Below are positions 1-6,316 of a DNA stretch of 46,237 nt, piece by piece (the stretch's first letter is position 1; every line of letters begins with the position of its first letter). Origin of the DNA: JAVKFY01 sp040223615 (lineage in GTDB: Bacteria > Pseudomonadota > Alphaproteobacteria > GCA-2731375); contig JAVKFY010000057.1 in NCBI GenBank assembly GCA_040223615.1, positions 1-46,237 on the forward strand, read 5' to 3'. The notes under the pieces are model-generated. The model worked only from the letters and a program-made list of their open reading frames with translations, did not search any database and was not told the origin of the DNA. A program made the translations under genes and the position numbers.

Positions 1-129
1 CTCCGTCTGGCCCAGCACCGGAACATCGACGACATCTCGCACCGCATCGGCACGCTCGTCAGCGGCTTCAAGCCGGACGAATGCGCAAACTATCTCGTCA
101 ATGCCGGTTACGCTTCAGTCAAAACATGA
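1..129 (+). CDS. IS630-family transposase, C-terminal fragment
   Basis: An open frame enters from outside the window and ends with TGA at 127-129, giving 43 codons. The peptide carries FKPDECANYLVNAGY close to its end, the conserved tail of IS630-family DDE transposases, in which a PxEC-NY-NAGY pattern closes the protein. The catalytic DDE residues would lie upstream, outside the window. The partner N-terminus of the same family is visible at 46195, in a different copy. Whether this copy is intact cannot be judged from the piece present. Confidence 0.78.
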   Translation, partial: LRLAQHRNIDDISHRIGTLVSGFKPDECANYLVNAGYASVKT

Positions 130-136
130 AACGCTC
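1..136 (+). mobile_element. IS630-family insertion sequence, right end (partial)
   Basis: This is the 3' end of an IS630-family element whose left part lies outside the window. The terminal inverted repeat, read inward from base 136 on the minus strand, begins GAGCGTTTC and continues with TTGACTGAA after a five-base gap. The element starting at base 46103 begins with the same two blocks at the same spacing. The flanking TA at 137-138 fits the TA target of the IS630/Tc1/mariner group. The transposase stop codon (127-129) overlaps the terminal repeat. The family call rests on the shared terminal repeat, the TA target and the transposase termini seen at the two window edges. Confidence 0.82.
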
Positions 137-1530
137 TAGACCGTGAACGTCTCGCTCATCGCCGACCAGTCCGGTTCGCCGCCGCTGGCGAAGCCGGGGC
201 GGTCGAGGCTGGCGATGTCCAGCTTGCCGTCGGCGATCTTCAGCCGCACGGCGCCGGCCTTACGTTCGTAGAGGCCGGGCACGGCGTCGAGGAAAGACTG
301 TTGTTCAGTCTCGCTCAGTGCCGCCATCCCGTTGACGAAGTGATGGCCGTTGCGCTCGATGTGGGTGATGCCGAGGAAGGCGACCAGCGCCAGGTCCTGC
401 TGGATCGCGATGCCGGCTTGCATGGTCAAGTCCTCCGCCGACAGGAACAGCTTGCGCCCCGGCGCCAGGCGGCCGTCGGCGCAGCGCGCGGCGTTGAGGG
501 TCGACTTGTAGAAGCCCTTGCAGGACTTGCTGGAGACGCCGTTGTAGCCCAGCGCCAGGGCCTGCGGGAAGGCGTCGAGCGTGGCATCGGATTCGTCGAT
601 GATCACCGGCTTGCGACTGGCGATCGGTCCGATGTCCTGGCTCAGCGCCACCGCGCGGGTCATCGGCTGTTCGATGAAGATCACCCGCGACCACAGGTTG
701 GCCAGCGTCGGCGTCGCCTCGATCCGGTCGAGCAGCGCGACCACGCCGTCGACGCTCTTGTACTGCTCGTTGCCGTCCAGGCTGGCCTGGTAATCGCGGC
801 CGTCCAGCACCGCGGCGATGTCGCTCAGCCGGCCGATGTCTTCGTCCAGGTCGCCGCCGACCTTCAGCTTGTAGTAGCGGTGGCCATAGGTGTCGGCGAT
901 CTCCGCCAGGGTCTCCGGCAAGCCGTCGTTGAGTGGCTCCGGGTTCACCGTGATCGGATCGACCAGGCCGACCGTGTGCCGCGCTTCCAGCGTCCGCAGC
1001 GGCTTGCGGCTGGCCAGGAAGCCGGCGATGTCGAAACCTTCCAGGTCCGGTGTAAGCGGGCCGACTTCGATGCCCGGCTGATTCGCGGCCATCGCCTGGT
1101 TGAACGACACGCCGGACAGCTTGCAGGCGCCGTCCAGCACCGCGCGGTCGAGCAGCGCCGGGCCATAGCTGGCGACCAGCGGCCCCAGGCCATCGGCGGC
1201 GCATTGCGCCAGTTGGGTCTCGTAGCAGGCGGCGTACAGGCCGAAAGGCGTCTGAGCGCCAGCGGCCCTGTACAGGTCGGCGGCATGTCGCAGCGCCTGG
1301 CGGAGCTGCACGAAATTGTCGTCGTTGGACAGCGAGGTGTCCTTGTCGAACCACTTCGGCGCCAGCATCTCCGCCGCGACGCCGGTCGTCTCGTTGCCGG
1401 CCTCGTCGCGCACCCGCAGCCGCACGAAGACCTGCGGGCTTTCGGTCAAGGTCACCACGCCGAACCGGAATGCGAGGCGGAAATTTACCGGCCGCTCCTT
1501 CACCTCAACGGATTGCACTGATAACCGCAT
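136..1530 (-). CDS. Enolase-superfamily protein (mandelate racemase/muconate lactonizing enzyme-like)
   Basis: The 464-residue product has the barrel signature of the enolase superfamily: KLK at 221-223 for the catalytic lysines, then metal-ligand candidates Asp252 (LDGNEQ), Glu287 (FIEQP) and Asp312/Glu313 (IDES), and a late lysine near 335-338. These enzymes abstract a proton alpha to a carboxylate with Mg2+, giving dehydration, racemization or cycloisomerization; the substrate here is not readable. The protein is longer than the usual 350-400 residues. The ATG at 1530 has GGAGG at 1540-1536. It is divergent, over 52 bp, from two 3-hydroxyacid-type dehydrogenases, which suggests a shared acid-catabolic pathway. 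Its TAG stop (138-136) consists of the TA of the IS630 junction plus the first base of the IS, so the original last codon could have differed. Confidence 0.8.
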   Translation of the reverse strand: MRLSVQSVEVKERPVNFRLAFRFGVVTLTESPQVFVRLRVRDEAGNETTGVAAEMLAPKWFDKDTSLSNDDNFVQLRQALRHAADLYRAAGAQTPFGLYAACYETQLAQCAADGLGPLVASYGPALLDRAVLDGACKLSGVSFNQAMAANQPGIEVGPLTPDLEGFDIAGFLASRKPLRTLEARHTVGLVDPITVNPEPLNDGLPETLAEIADTYGHRYYKLKVGGDLDEDIGRLSDIAAVLDGRDYQASLDGNEQYKSVDGVVALLDRIEATPTLANLWSRVIFIEQPMTRAVALSQDIGPIASRKPVIIDESDATLDAFPQALALGYNGVSSKSCKGFYKSTLNAARCADGRLAPGRKLFLSAEDLTMQAGIAIQQDLALVAFLGITHIERNGHHFVNGMAALSETEQQSFLDAVPGLYERKAGAVRLKIADGKLDIASLDRPGFASGGEPDWSAMSETFTV

Positions 1531-1582
1531 CGCTGCCTCCAAAGCTTTTCTCGGCGTAGACTACCCGAACAGGGAGGCAACG
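1531..1582. promoter_or_regulatory. Short divergent intergenic region with back-to-back ribosome binding sites
   Basis: Only 52 bp separate the enolase-superfamily gene (minus) from the first dehydrogenase (plus). A GGAGG for the minus gene lies at 1540-1536 and an AGGGAGG for the plus gene at 1571-1577. Any promoters must overlap each other or reach into the opposite gene, which would couple the two transcripts. I could not pick a convincing -35/-10 pair. Confidence 0.45.
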
Positions 1583-2491
1583 ATGACGACAAGCGGAAAA
1601 ATCGCGGTAATCGGACTGGGCTCGATGGGCTGGGGCGCGGCGGTGTCGCTGCTGCGCGCCGGATTCGAATCGCGGGGGTGCGACCTGCGCGACGAGGTCC
1701 GCGCCAAGTTCACGGCCGAAGGCGGTGTCGCCTGCGTCAGCCCGGCCGAGGCGGCCGATGGCGCCACCACGATCCTCACCTTCGTGGTCAATGCGGAACA
1801 GACCGAAGCGGTGCTGTTCGGTGACGGCGGCGCGCTGGAGACGGCCGCGCCGGGCACGGTGGTGCTGAGCTGCGCGACGGTGCCACCGGCCTATGCCACC
1901 GACCTGGCCGCGCGCTTGTCGCAGCGCGGAATGCTGCCGCTCGACGCGCCGGTCTCCGGCGGCGCGGCAAAGGCATTGACCGGCGAGATGACGGTAATGT
2001 CAGCCGGCGCGGAAGCCGCCTACGCCGCCGCGCAGCCAGTGCTCGACGCCATCGCCACCAAGGTCTACCGGCTCGGCGAGACACCGGGCCTGGGCAGCCA
2101 AGTGAAGATGATCAACCAGTTGCTGGCCGGCGTGCACATCGCGGCGACGGCCGAGGCGCTGGTCTTCGGCATGAAGTGCGGGCTCGACCCGGCGACGCTC
2201 TACGAGGTGATCTGCGCCTCGGCCGGCAACTCGTGGATGTTCGAGAATCGCGGGCCGCACATCGTCAACGGCGACTACACGCCGCACTCGGCGGTCGACA
2301 TCTTCGTCAAGGACCTCGGCATTGTGCTGCAGGAGGCCGGCGCCATCGACTTCCCGACACCGCTGGCCGCGACCGCGCGGGCCCAGTTCGAGGCCGCCAG
2401 CGCCGCCGGGCTGGGCCGCGAGGACGATGCCGCCGTGGCCAAGGTCTACGCGCGCGCCGCCGGCATTGCCCTGCCGGGCGAGACGGACTGA
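1583..2491 (+). CDS. NAD(P)-dependent 3-hydroxyacid dehydrogenase (HIBADH/L-threonate dehydrogenase-like), copy 1
   Basis: The 302-residue protein starts with a Rossmann fold (GLGSMG at 11-16). It then shows the substrate-binding stretch DAPVSGG at 121-127 and the catalytic lysine Lys175 in KMINQLL, with FVKDLGIV further on. This is the layout of the beta-hydroxyacid dehydrogenase family (3-hydroxyisobutyrate, tartronate semialdehyde, L-threonate dehydrogenases), and the length fits. The ATG at 1583 follows AGGGAGG. Its stop overlaps the start of a close paralogue (ATGA at 2491), so the two are surely cotranscribed and probably translationally coupled. L-threonate dehydrogenase is the nearest guess, but the usual partner kinase and aldolase genes are not here. 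Confidence 0.85.
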   Translation: MTTSGKIAVIGLGSMGWGAAVSLLRAGFESRGCDLRDEVRAKFTAEGGVACVSPAEAADGATTILTFVVNAEQTEAVLFGDGGALETAAPGTVVLSCATVPPAYATDLAARLSQRGMLPLDAPVSGGAAKALTGEMTVMSAGAEAAYAAAQPVLDAIATKVYRLGETPGLGSQVKMINQLLAGVHIAATAEALVFGMKCGLDPATLYEVICASAGNSWMFENRGPHIVNGDYTPHSAVDIFVKDLGIVLQEAGAIDFPTPLAATARAQFEAASAAGLGREDDAAVAKVYARAAGIALPGETD

Positions 2492-3387
2492 TGCCGGTCG
2501 CGGCGGTCATCGGACTGGGCATCATGGGCGGCGGCGCGGCGGCATCGCTGAAGCGGGCAGGCTTCACGGTGCGCGGCTGCGACGTCAGCGGGCCGGCGCT
2601 GGCCAAGTTCAAGGACCGTGGCGGCATCGCCTGCACCAGCGCGGCGGAGGCCGCCGAGGGCGCCGACGTGGTCTTCGTCTTCGTGATGGACGCAAGCCAG
2701 ACCGAGCTGGTTCTGTTCGGCGCCGGCGGCGTGGTCGACACTGCCGCGCCCGGCACCGCCGTCATTTGCTGCGCCACCGTGCCGCCCGACATCGCCAGCG
2801 ATATCGGCGAACGGCTGGCCAAACGCGGGCTGCTGCCGCTCGACGCACCGATCTCCGGCGGCGGCAAGAAGGCGCTGATGGGCGAGGTCACGGTGATCGC
2901 CGCCGGTTCGCCAGAAGCGTTCGAAGCGGCCGGGCCGGCGCTGGACGCGATCTCGGCCAAGGTTTTCCGGCTCGGCGAGACGCCGGGGCTCGGCACCCGG
3001 GCGAAGATGATCAATCAGCTCCTGGGCGGTATCCACAATGTGGCGACGGCCGAGGCGATGACGCTCGGCATCGCCAGCGGACTCGACCCGGCGACGCTGG
3101 CCGAGGTGGTGACCGCCTCGGCCGGCAGTTCGTGGATGTTCGCGCAACGCGCGCCACGCATCGCCGCCGGCGACTATGCCGCGCCGTCGCTGCTGTCGAT
3201 CTTCGTCAAGGACCTGGCCATCGTCACCAAGGAGGCCGAGGCGGCGGGCATGTCGCTGCCGCTGACCGAGGTGGCGCGGGCGCAGTATCAGGCGGCAGCC
3301 GACGCCGGCTTCGGCGGCGAGGACAGCGCCGCGCTGGCGAAGGTCTACGCAGAGCGCGCCGGCGTGAAGTTGCCGGAGGTGGACTAG
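2491..3387 (+). CDS. NAD(P)-dependent 3-hydroxyacid dehydrogenase, copy 2 (tandem paralogue)
   Basis: The 298-residue product aligns along its whole length with the preceding protein. It has GLGIMG at 8-13, DAPISGG at 118-124, Lys172 in KMINQLL and a FVKDLAIV block. The two differ at many surface positions but keep every family motif, so both copies should be active. The ATG at 2491 shares bases with the upstream stop codon. The pair could act as a heteromer, or each could take a different substrate or stereoisomer; the sequence does not decide. A MITE-like repeat begins nine bases after the stop. Confidence 0.85.
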   Translation: MPVAAVIGLGIMGGGAAASLKRAGFTVRGCDVSGPALAKFKDRGGIACTSAAEAAEGADVVFVFVMDASQTELVLFGAGGVVDTAAPGTAVICCATVPPDIASDIGERLAKRGLLPLDAPISGGGKKALMGEVTVIAAGSPEAFEAAGPALDAISAKVFRLGETPGLGTRAKMINQLLGGIHNVATAEAMTLGIASGLDPATLAEVVTASAGSSWMFAQRAPRIAAGDYAAPSLLSIFVKDLAIVTKEAEAAGMSLPLTEVARAQYQAAADAGFGGEDSAALAKVYAERAGVKLPEVD

Positions 3388-3395
3388 AGATGCCC

Positions 3396-3687
3396 GGATC
3401 AAGTCCACGGGTGTCCGGTTAAGCTTGCGGTGATCGTCGATTCCCCATTGCCGCTCAGGCGGTTGCGTCACTTCGGACGGCACCGGACAGAAGAACTGCA
3501 ACCGATTGGTCCAGCTTCTGGACGTGGATGCCCCGGACAAGCCGGGGCATGACGACCTTGTTGAAAAACATAGAAAACCCGTCATGGCCCAGCTTGTCCG
3601 GGCCATCCACGTTCCTGAGCTTGCAAAGACGTCAAGGGGTGGGCACAGGCCCGGAAGGACTAAACCGGACACCCGTGGATCAAGTCC
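3396..3687. mobile_element. MITE-like repeat, copy A, with 11 bp flanking direct repeats
   Basis: A 270 bp element (3407-3676) is bounded by perfect 14 bp inverted repeats, ACGGGTGTCCGGTT at 3407-3420 and its complement at 3663-3676. It is flanked on both sides by the identical 11-mer GGATCAAGTCC (3396-3406 and 3677-3687). Removing the element and one 11-mer restores a 23-base palindrome with 9-base arms ATGCCCGGA/TCCGGGCAT around TCAAG, a REP-type sequence. A second copy, about nine-tenths identical by eye, lies at 16969-17239. There is no room for a transposase, so it would have to move in trans. Positions 3388-3737 hold nothing else. Confidence 0.75.
3523..3611. repeat. Inverted pair of REP-like hairpins inside MITE copy A
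   Basis: Unit 1 (3523-3554) forms a 9 bp stem, ATGCCCCGG (3528-3536) with CCGGGGCAT (3542-3550), around loop ACAAG. Unit 2 (3580-3611) is nearly the reverse complement of unit 1: stem ATGGCCCAG/CCGGGCCAT with one A-C mismatch and loop CTTGT. The units share the same GTGGATG and ATGACG flanks in opposite orientation. This matches the architecture called REPIN or BIME, two REP units facing each other. Confidence 0.65.
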
Positions 3688-3737
3688 GGGCATGATGGCA
3701 TCAATTCGTCGCCATCGCCGGGCTTGGCCCGGCGATC

Positions 3738-4646
3738 TCAGTTCCGGCCGACAAGATCCTTGTACAGCGTCTGAATGCGCCGGGTGAGCGGCCCCGCGCC
3801 GCCGTCGCCGAGAGCGCGGCCGTCGATCTCGGCGACCGGGGTCTGGGCGCCGAAGGTGCCGGTGATGAAGGCCTCGTCCGCGCCGTAGGTGTCGAGCAGC
3901 GAGAAGTTACGCTCGAAGACCGGGATACCGTCGGCGCGGCAGACCTCGATCACCTTGCGCCGGGTGATGCCGTTCATGCAGTAGTCGCCAGTCGAGGTCC
4001 ACACCGCTCCGGCCCGTACGACGAAGAAGTTGCAGGAGTTGGTGGTGTTCACGAAACCATGCGGGTCGAGCATCAGCGCCTCGTCGGCACCGGCCTTCTG
4101 GGCGTGGATGCCGGCCAGGATGCAGTTCAGCTTGGAGTGCGAGTTCAGCTTCGGGTCCTGGGTCAGTGGCAGGCCGCGATGCTGCGGCACGGTGAACAGG
4201 CGGATGCCGCGCGCCGGCGGCGTCGGCAGGGAATGCTCCATGATGATCACCAGCGTCGGGCCGTGCCTGGACAGGCGCGGGTCCTGGAACGGCTTGGACT
4301 TCGGCCCGCGCGTGACCATCAGGCGGGCATGCGCGTCACTGCTCATGTCGTTGGCCGCGCGCGTCGCTTCCAGCGCCGCGACCAGGCCGGCTCGGTCCGT
4401 GCCGATATCGAGGTCGAGAGCCAGCGCCGCCTCGAACAATCGGTCGAGATGCTCATCCAGGAACGCCCACTTGCCGTCATAGAGCCGCAGGCCCTCCCAC
4501 ACGCCGTCGCCGAGCAGGAAGCCTGAGTCGTAGACCGACACCTTGGCCTCGTCGCGCGGCACGATGTCGCCGTTGACATAGATGCGGATGGTTTCGTTGC
4601 GCGGATCGTCGGCGGCATCGTGGGTCGAGGTGTGGCTGGCGGGCAC
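3738..4646 (-). CDS. Class IV PLP-dependent aminotransferase (D-alanine/branched-chain aminotransferase-like)
   Basis: The 302-residue product has the fold type IV pattern. It opens with a YVNGD strand and YDSGFLLGDGVWEG, then the PLP lysine in SHSKLN (Lys172 from the start used here), EALMLDPHG and NSCNFFVV, GITR, and TGT near the C-terminus. It would transfer an amino group between an amino acid and a 2-oxo acid. Whether it is a D-amino acid or a branched-chain enzyme is not clear from sequence alone. I prefer the GTG at 4646, preceded by CGGAG at a good spacing; an upstream GTG at 4682 is in frame but has no ribosome binding site. The gene is divergent from dusA. Confidence 0.78.
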   Translation of the reverse strand: MPASHTSTHDAADDPRNETIRIYVNGDIVPRDEAKVSVYDSGFLLGDGVWEGLRLYDGKWAFLDEHLDRLFEAALALDLDIGTDRAGLVAALEATRAANDMSSDAHARLMVTRGPKSKPFQDPRLSRHGPTLVIIMEHSLPTPPARGIRLFTVPQHRGLPLTQDPKLNSHSKLNCILAGIHAQKAGADEALMLDPHGFVNTTNSCNFFVVRAGAVWTSTGDYCMNGITRRKVIEVCRADGIPVFERNFSLLDTYGADEAFITGTFGAQTPVAEIDGRALGDGGAGPLTRRIQTLYKDLVGRN

Positions 4647-4714
4647 GGTGTTCTCCGGCTTGGGCGCGGGCGCGCGAGACACTATGTTGCGGACAAGCCG
4701 GAGAGAAGCAAACC

Positions 4715-5701
4715 GTGACGAGCCTCGACCGCCGCTTCTGCGTCGCCCCGATGATGGACGGTACCGACCGCCATCAGCGGTTCATGGCGCGCGCGCTCAG
4801 CCGGCATGCCTTCCTCTACTCCGAGATGATCAACGCGCTGGCCATCGTCCACGGCGACCGCGACCGCTTGCTCGGCTACTCCGAGGCGGAGCACCCGGTG
4901 GCGTTGCAGCTCGGCGGGTCCGACCCCACCGCGATGGCGGAGGCGTCGACGGTGGCCGAAGGATACGGCTACGACGAGGTCAACATCAATGTCGGCTGTC
5001 CGTCGGATCGGGTGCAGGACGGCCGCTTCGGCGCCTGTCTGATGGCCGAACCGGAGACGGTCGCGGCTTGCGTCACGGCGATGCGGGCGGCGGTATCGAT
5101 CCCGGTGACCGTGAAGTCGCGCATCGGCATCGACGACAACGACGCCTACGAAGACCTGGTGCGCTTCGTGGAGCCGGTGGCGGCGGCCGGCTGCCGCGTG
5201 TTCATCGTACACGCGCGCAAGGCGATCCTGTCCGGCCTGAGCCCGAAGCAGAACCGCGAGATTCCGCCGCTGCACTATGACCGGGTCTATCGCCTCAAGG
5301 CCGACTGTCCAGACCTGGAGATCATCCTGAACGGCGGTCTCGCCGATCTTGCGACGGCGCATGCGAGCCTCGCCCGCGTCGACGGCGTGATGCTGGGCCG
5401 CGCCGCCTATCACAACCCGTACCTGATGGCCGACGTCGACGCGCTGTTCCATGGCGACAATCGCTCGCGCCCGAGCCGCGCCAACATCGCGCGGACGATG
5501 ATCGACTATGCCGAAGGCCAGCTCGCCGCCGGCTGGCGCCTGACCGCGATCACCCGGCATATGATGGGCCTGTACCAGGGCCAGCCCGGCGCGCGCGCCT
5601 GGCGCCGCCACCTGGCCACTGCCGCGCCAAAGCCCGGCGCCGGTCCGCATGTCATCGCCGACGCCCTGGCGCTGGTCGAGGCGGCGCGCGCGGCGGCCTG
5701 A
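4715..5701 (+). CDS. dusA: tRNA-dihydrouridine(20/20a) synthase DusA
   Basis: The 328-residue FMN enzyme would reduce uridine 20/20a in the tRNA D-loop. Visible features are VAPMMDGTDRH near the N-terminus, INVGCPSDRVQ with the catalytic Cys95, a barrel strand with His167 in HARKAILSGL, and SPKQNREIPPL directly after it. The HARKA-GLSPK-NREIPPL block is characteristic of DusA rather than DusB or DusC. Translation starts at GTG 4715 behind a GGAGAG. It stands alone on the plus strand between two minus-strand genes, with a strong hairpin 50 bases after its stop. Confidence 0.92.
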   Translation: MTSLDRRFCVAPMMDGTDRHQRFMARALSRHAFLYSEMINALAIVHGDRDRLLGYSEAEHPVALQLGGSDPTAMAEASTVAEGYGYDEVNINVGCPSDRVQDGRFGACLMAEPETVAACVTAMRAAVSIPVTVKSRIGIDDNDAYEDLVRFVEPVAAAGCRVFIVHARKAILSGLSPKQNREIPPLHYDRVYRLKADCPDLEIILNGGLADLATAHASLARVDGVMLGRAAYHNPYLMADVDALFHGDNRSRPSRANIARTMIDYAEGQLAAGWRLTAITRHMMGLYQGQPGARAWRRHLATAAPKPGAGPHVIADALALVEAARAAA

Positions 5702-5751
5702 GCCATCAGCGGAGAACTCGCGGGCGGCGGCCGTCGCTCCACCTCACCTGT

Positions 5752-5775
5752 CCTCTCCGCCCCAGGGCGGAGAGG
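5752..5775. terminator. GC-rich hairpin repeat between convergent dusA and ridA-like gene
   Basis: CCTCTCCGCCC (5752-5762) pairs perfectly with GGGCGGAGAGG (5765-5775) over a two-base gap. No U-run follows in either direction, so it is not a textbook intrinsic terminator. Its place between two convergent stop codons suggests a bidirectional block or 3'-end protector. The same CTCCGCCC/GGGCGGAG core recurs at 7899-7926, which makes it a dispersed palindromic repeat as well. Confidence 0.55.
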
Positions 5776-5817
5776 GACGCGGTTTCATCGGCTTTCTACT
5801 CTCTCACCGCCCCTGCC

Positions 5818-6243
5818 TTAAGGACGCATCTGGTTCAGCCCGGCTTCCACCTCGCCCTTGTAGCAGGTCAGGTCGATCTCGATGCGGGCGCCGCGCGCCA
5901 GCGCGGTGACGCCGATGGTTGTCCGGCCCGGGCGCAGGCCCTCCGGGAATGTCTCGGCCCAGATCGCGTTCATCGCCGCATAGTCGTCCTCGAAATGCGT
6001 CAGGTAGATGCGGGCGAAGACGATCTCGTGGAACTGGAAGCCCGCCGCCTTCAGCACCAGGCCGAGATTGTGCAGCACCTGGCGGGTCTGGCCGTCGATA
6101 TCCGGCGCCAGCGGCGCATTATCGTCGTCGGGAACGGTCGGCATCTGGCCGGTGACCAGCAGCCAGGGGCCGATCCGCACCGCGTGGCTGAACGGCGCCA
6201 CCGGCCGCGGCGCGCCCTCGATCATCAGGAAGCTGGGCTGCAC
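5818..6243 (-). CDS. RidA family protein (YjgF/YER057c/UK114)
   Basis: The 141-residue protein has the trimeric RidA fold signatures: an early FSHAVRIGPWLLVTGQ strand, LKAAGFQFHEIV and IYLTHFEDDYAAMN in the middle, and RTTIGVTALARGARIEIDL at the end, where the arginine is the usual carboxylate binder. Family members hydrolyse reactive enamine/imine intermediates from PLP enzymes, although many subfamilies have other uses. The GTG at 6243 follows GGGAG; an ATG at 6225 is the alternative start. It is divergent, over 73 bp, from the ABC transporter operon, which hints at a role in using the imported amino compound. Confidence 0.82.
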   Translation of the reverse strand: MQPSFLMIEGAPRPVAPFSHAVRIGPWLLVTGQMPTVPDDDNAPLAPDIDGQTRQVLHNLGLVLKAAGFQFHEIVFARIYLTHFEDDYAAMNAIWAETFPEGLRPGRTTIGVTALARGARIEIDLTCYKGEVEAGLNQMRP

Positions 6244-6316
6244 GTCTGGATTCTCCCGGTCGGCTCGTGTGAAATGCGCGCACATAAGCCTACAGAACGA
6301 CAGGGAAGCAAAACAG

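Noticed and set aside
301..1521. A 406-codon plus-strand frame opposite the enolase-superfamily gene
   Set aside because: It is Arg/Gln/Val-rich with no family motif and is explained by the third-position GC of the real gene on the other strand.
3506..3787. A 93-codon frame across MITE copy A, with a similar one in copy B
   Set aside because: The peptide (MAQLVRAIHVPELAKTSRG type) is a translation of REP-like repeats, a familiar spurious product. The two copies differ by indels and palindromes rather than codon-like changes.
4647..4682. GTG start at 4682 for the aminotransferase
   Set aside because: It lacks a ribosome binding site, whereas the inner GTG at 4646 has one.
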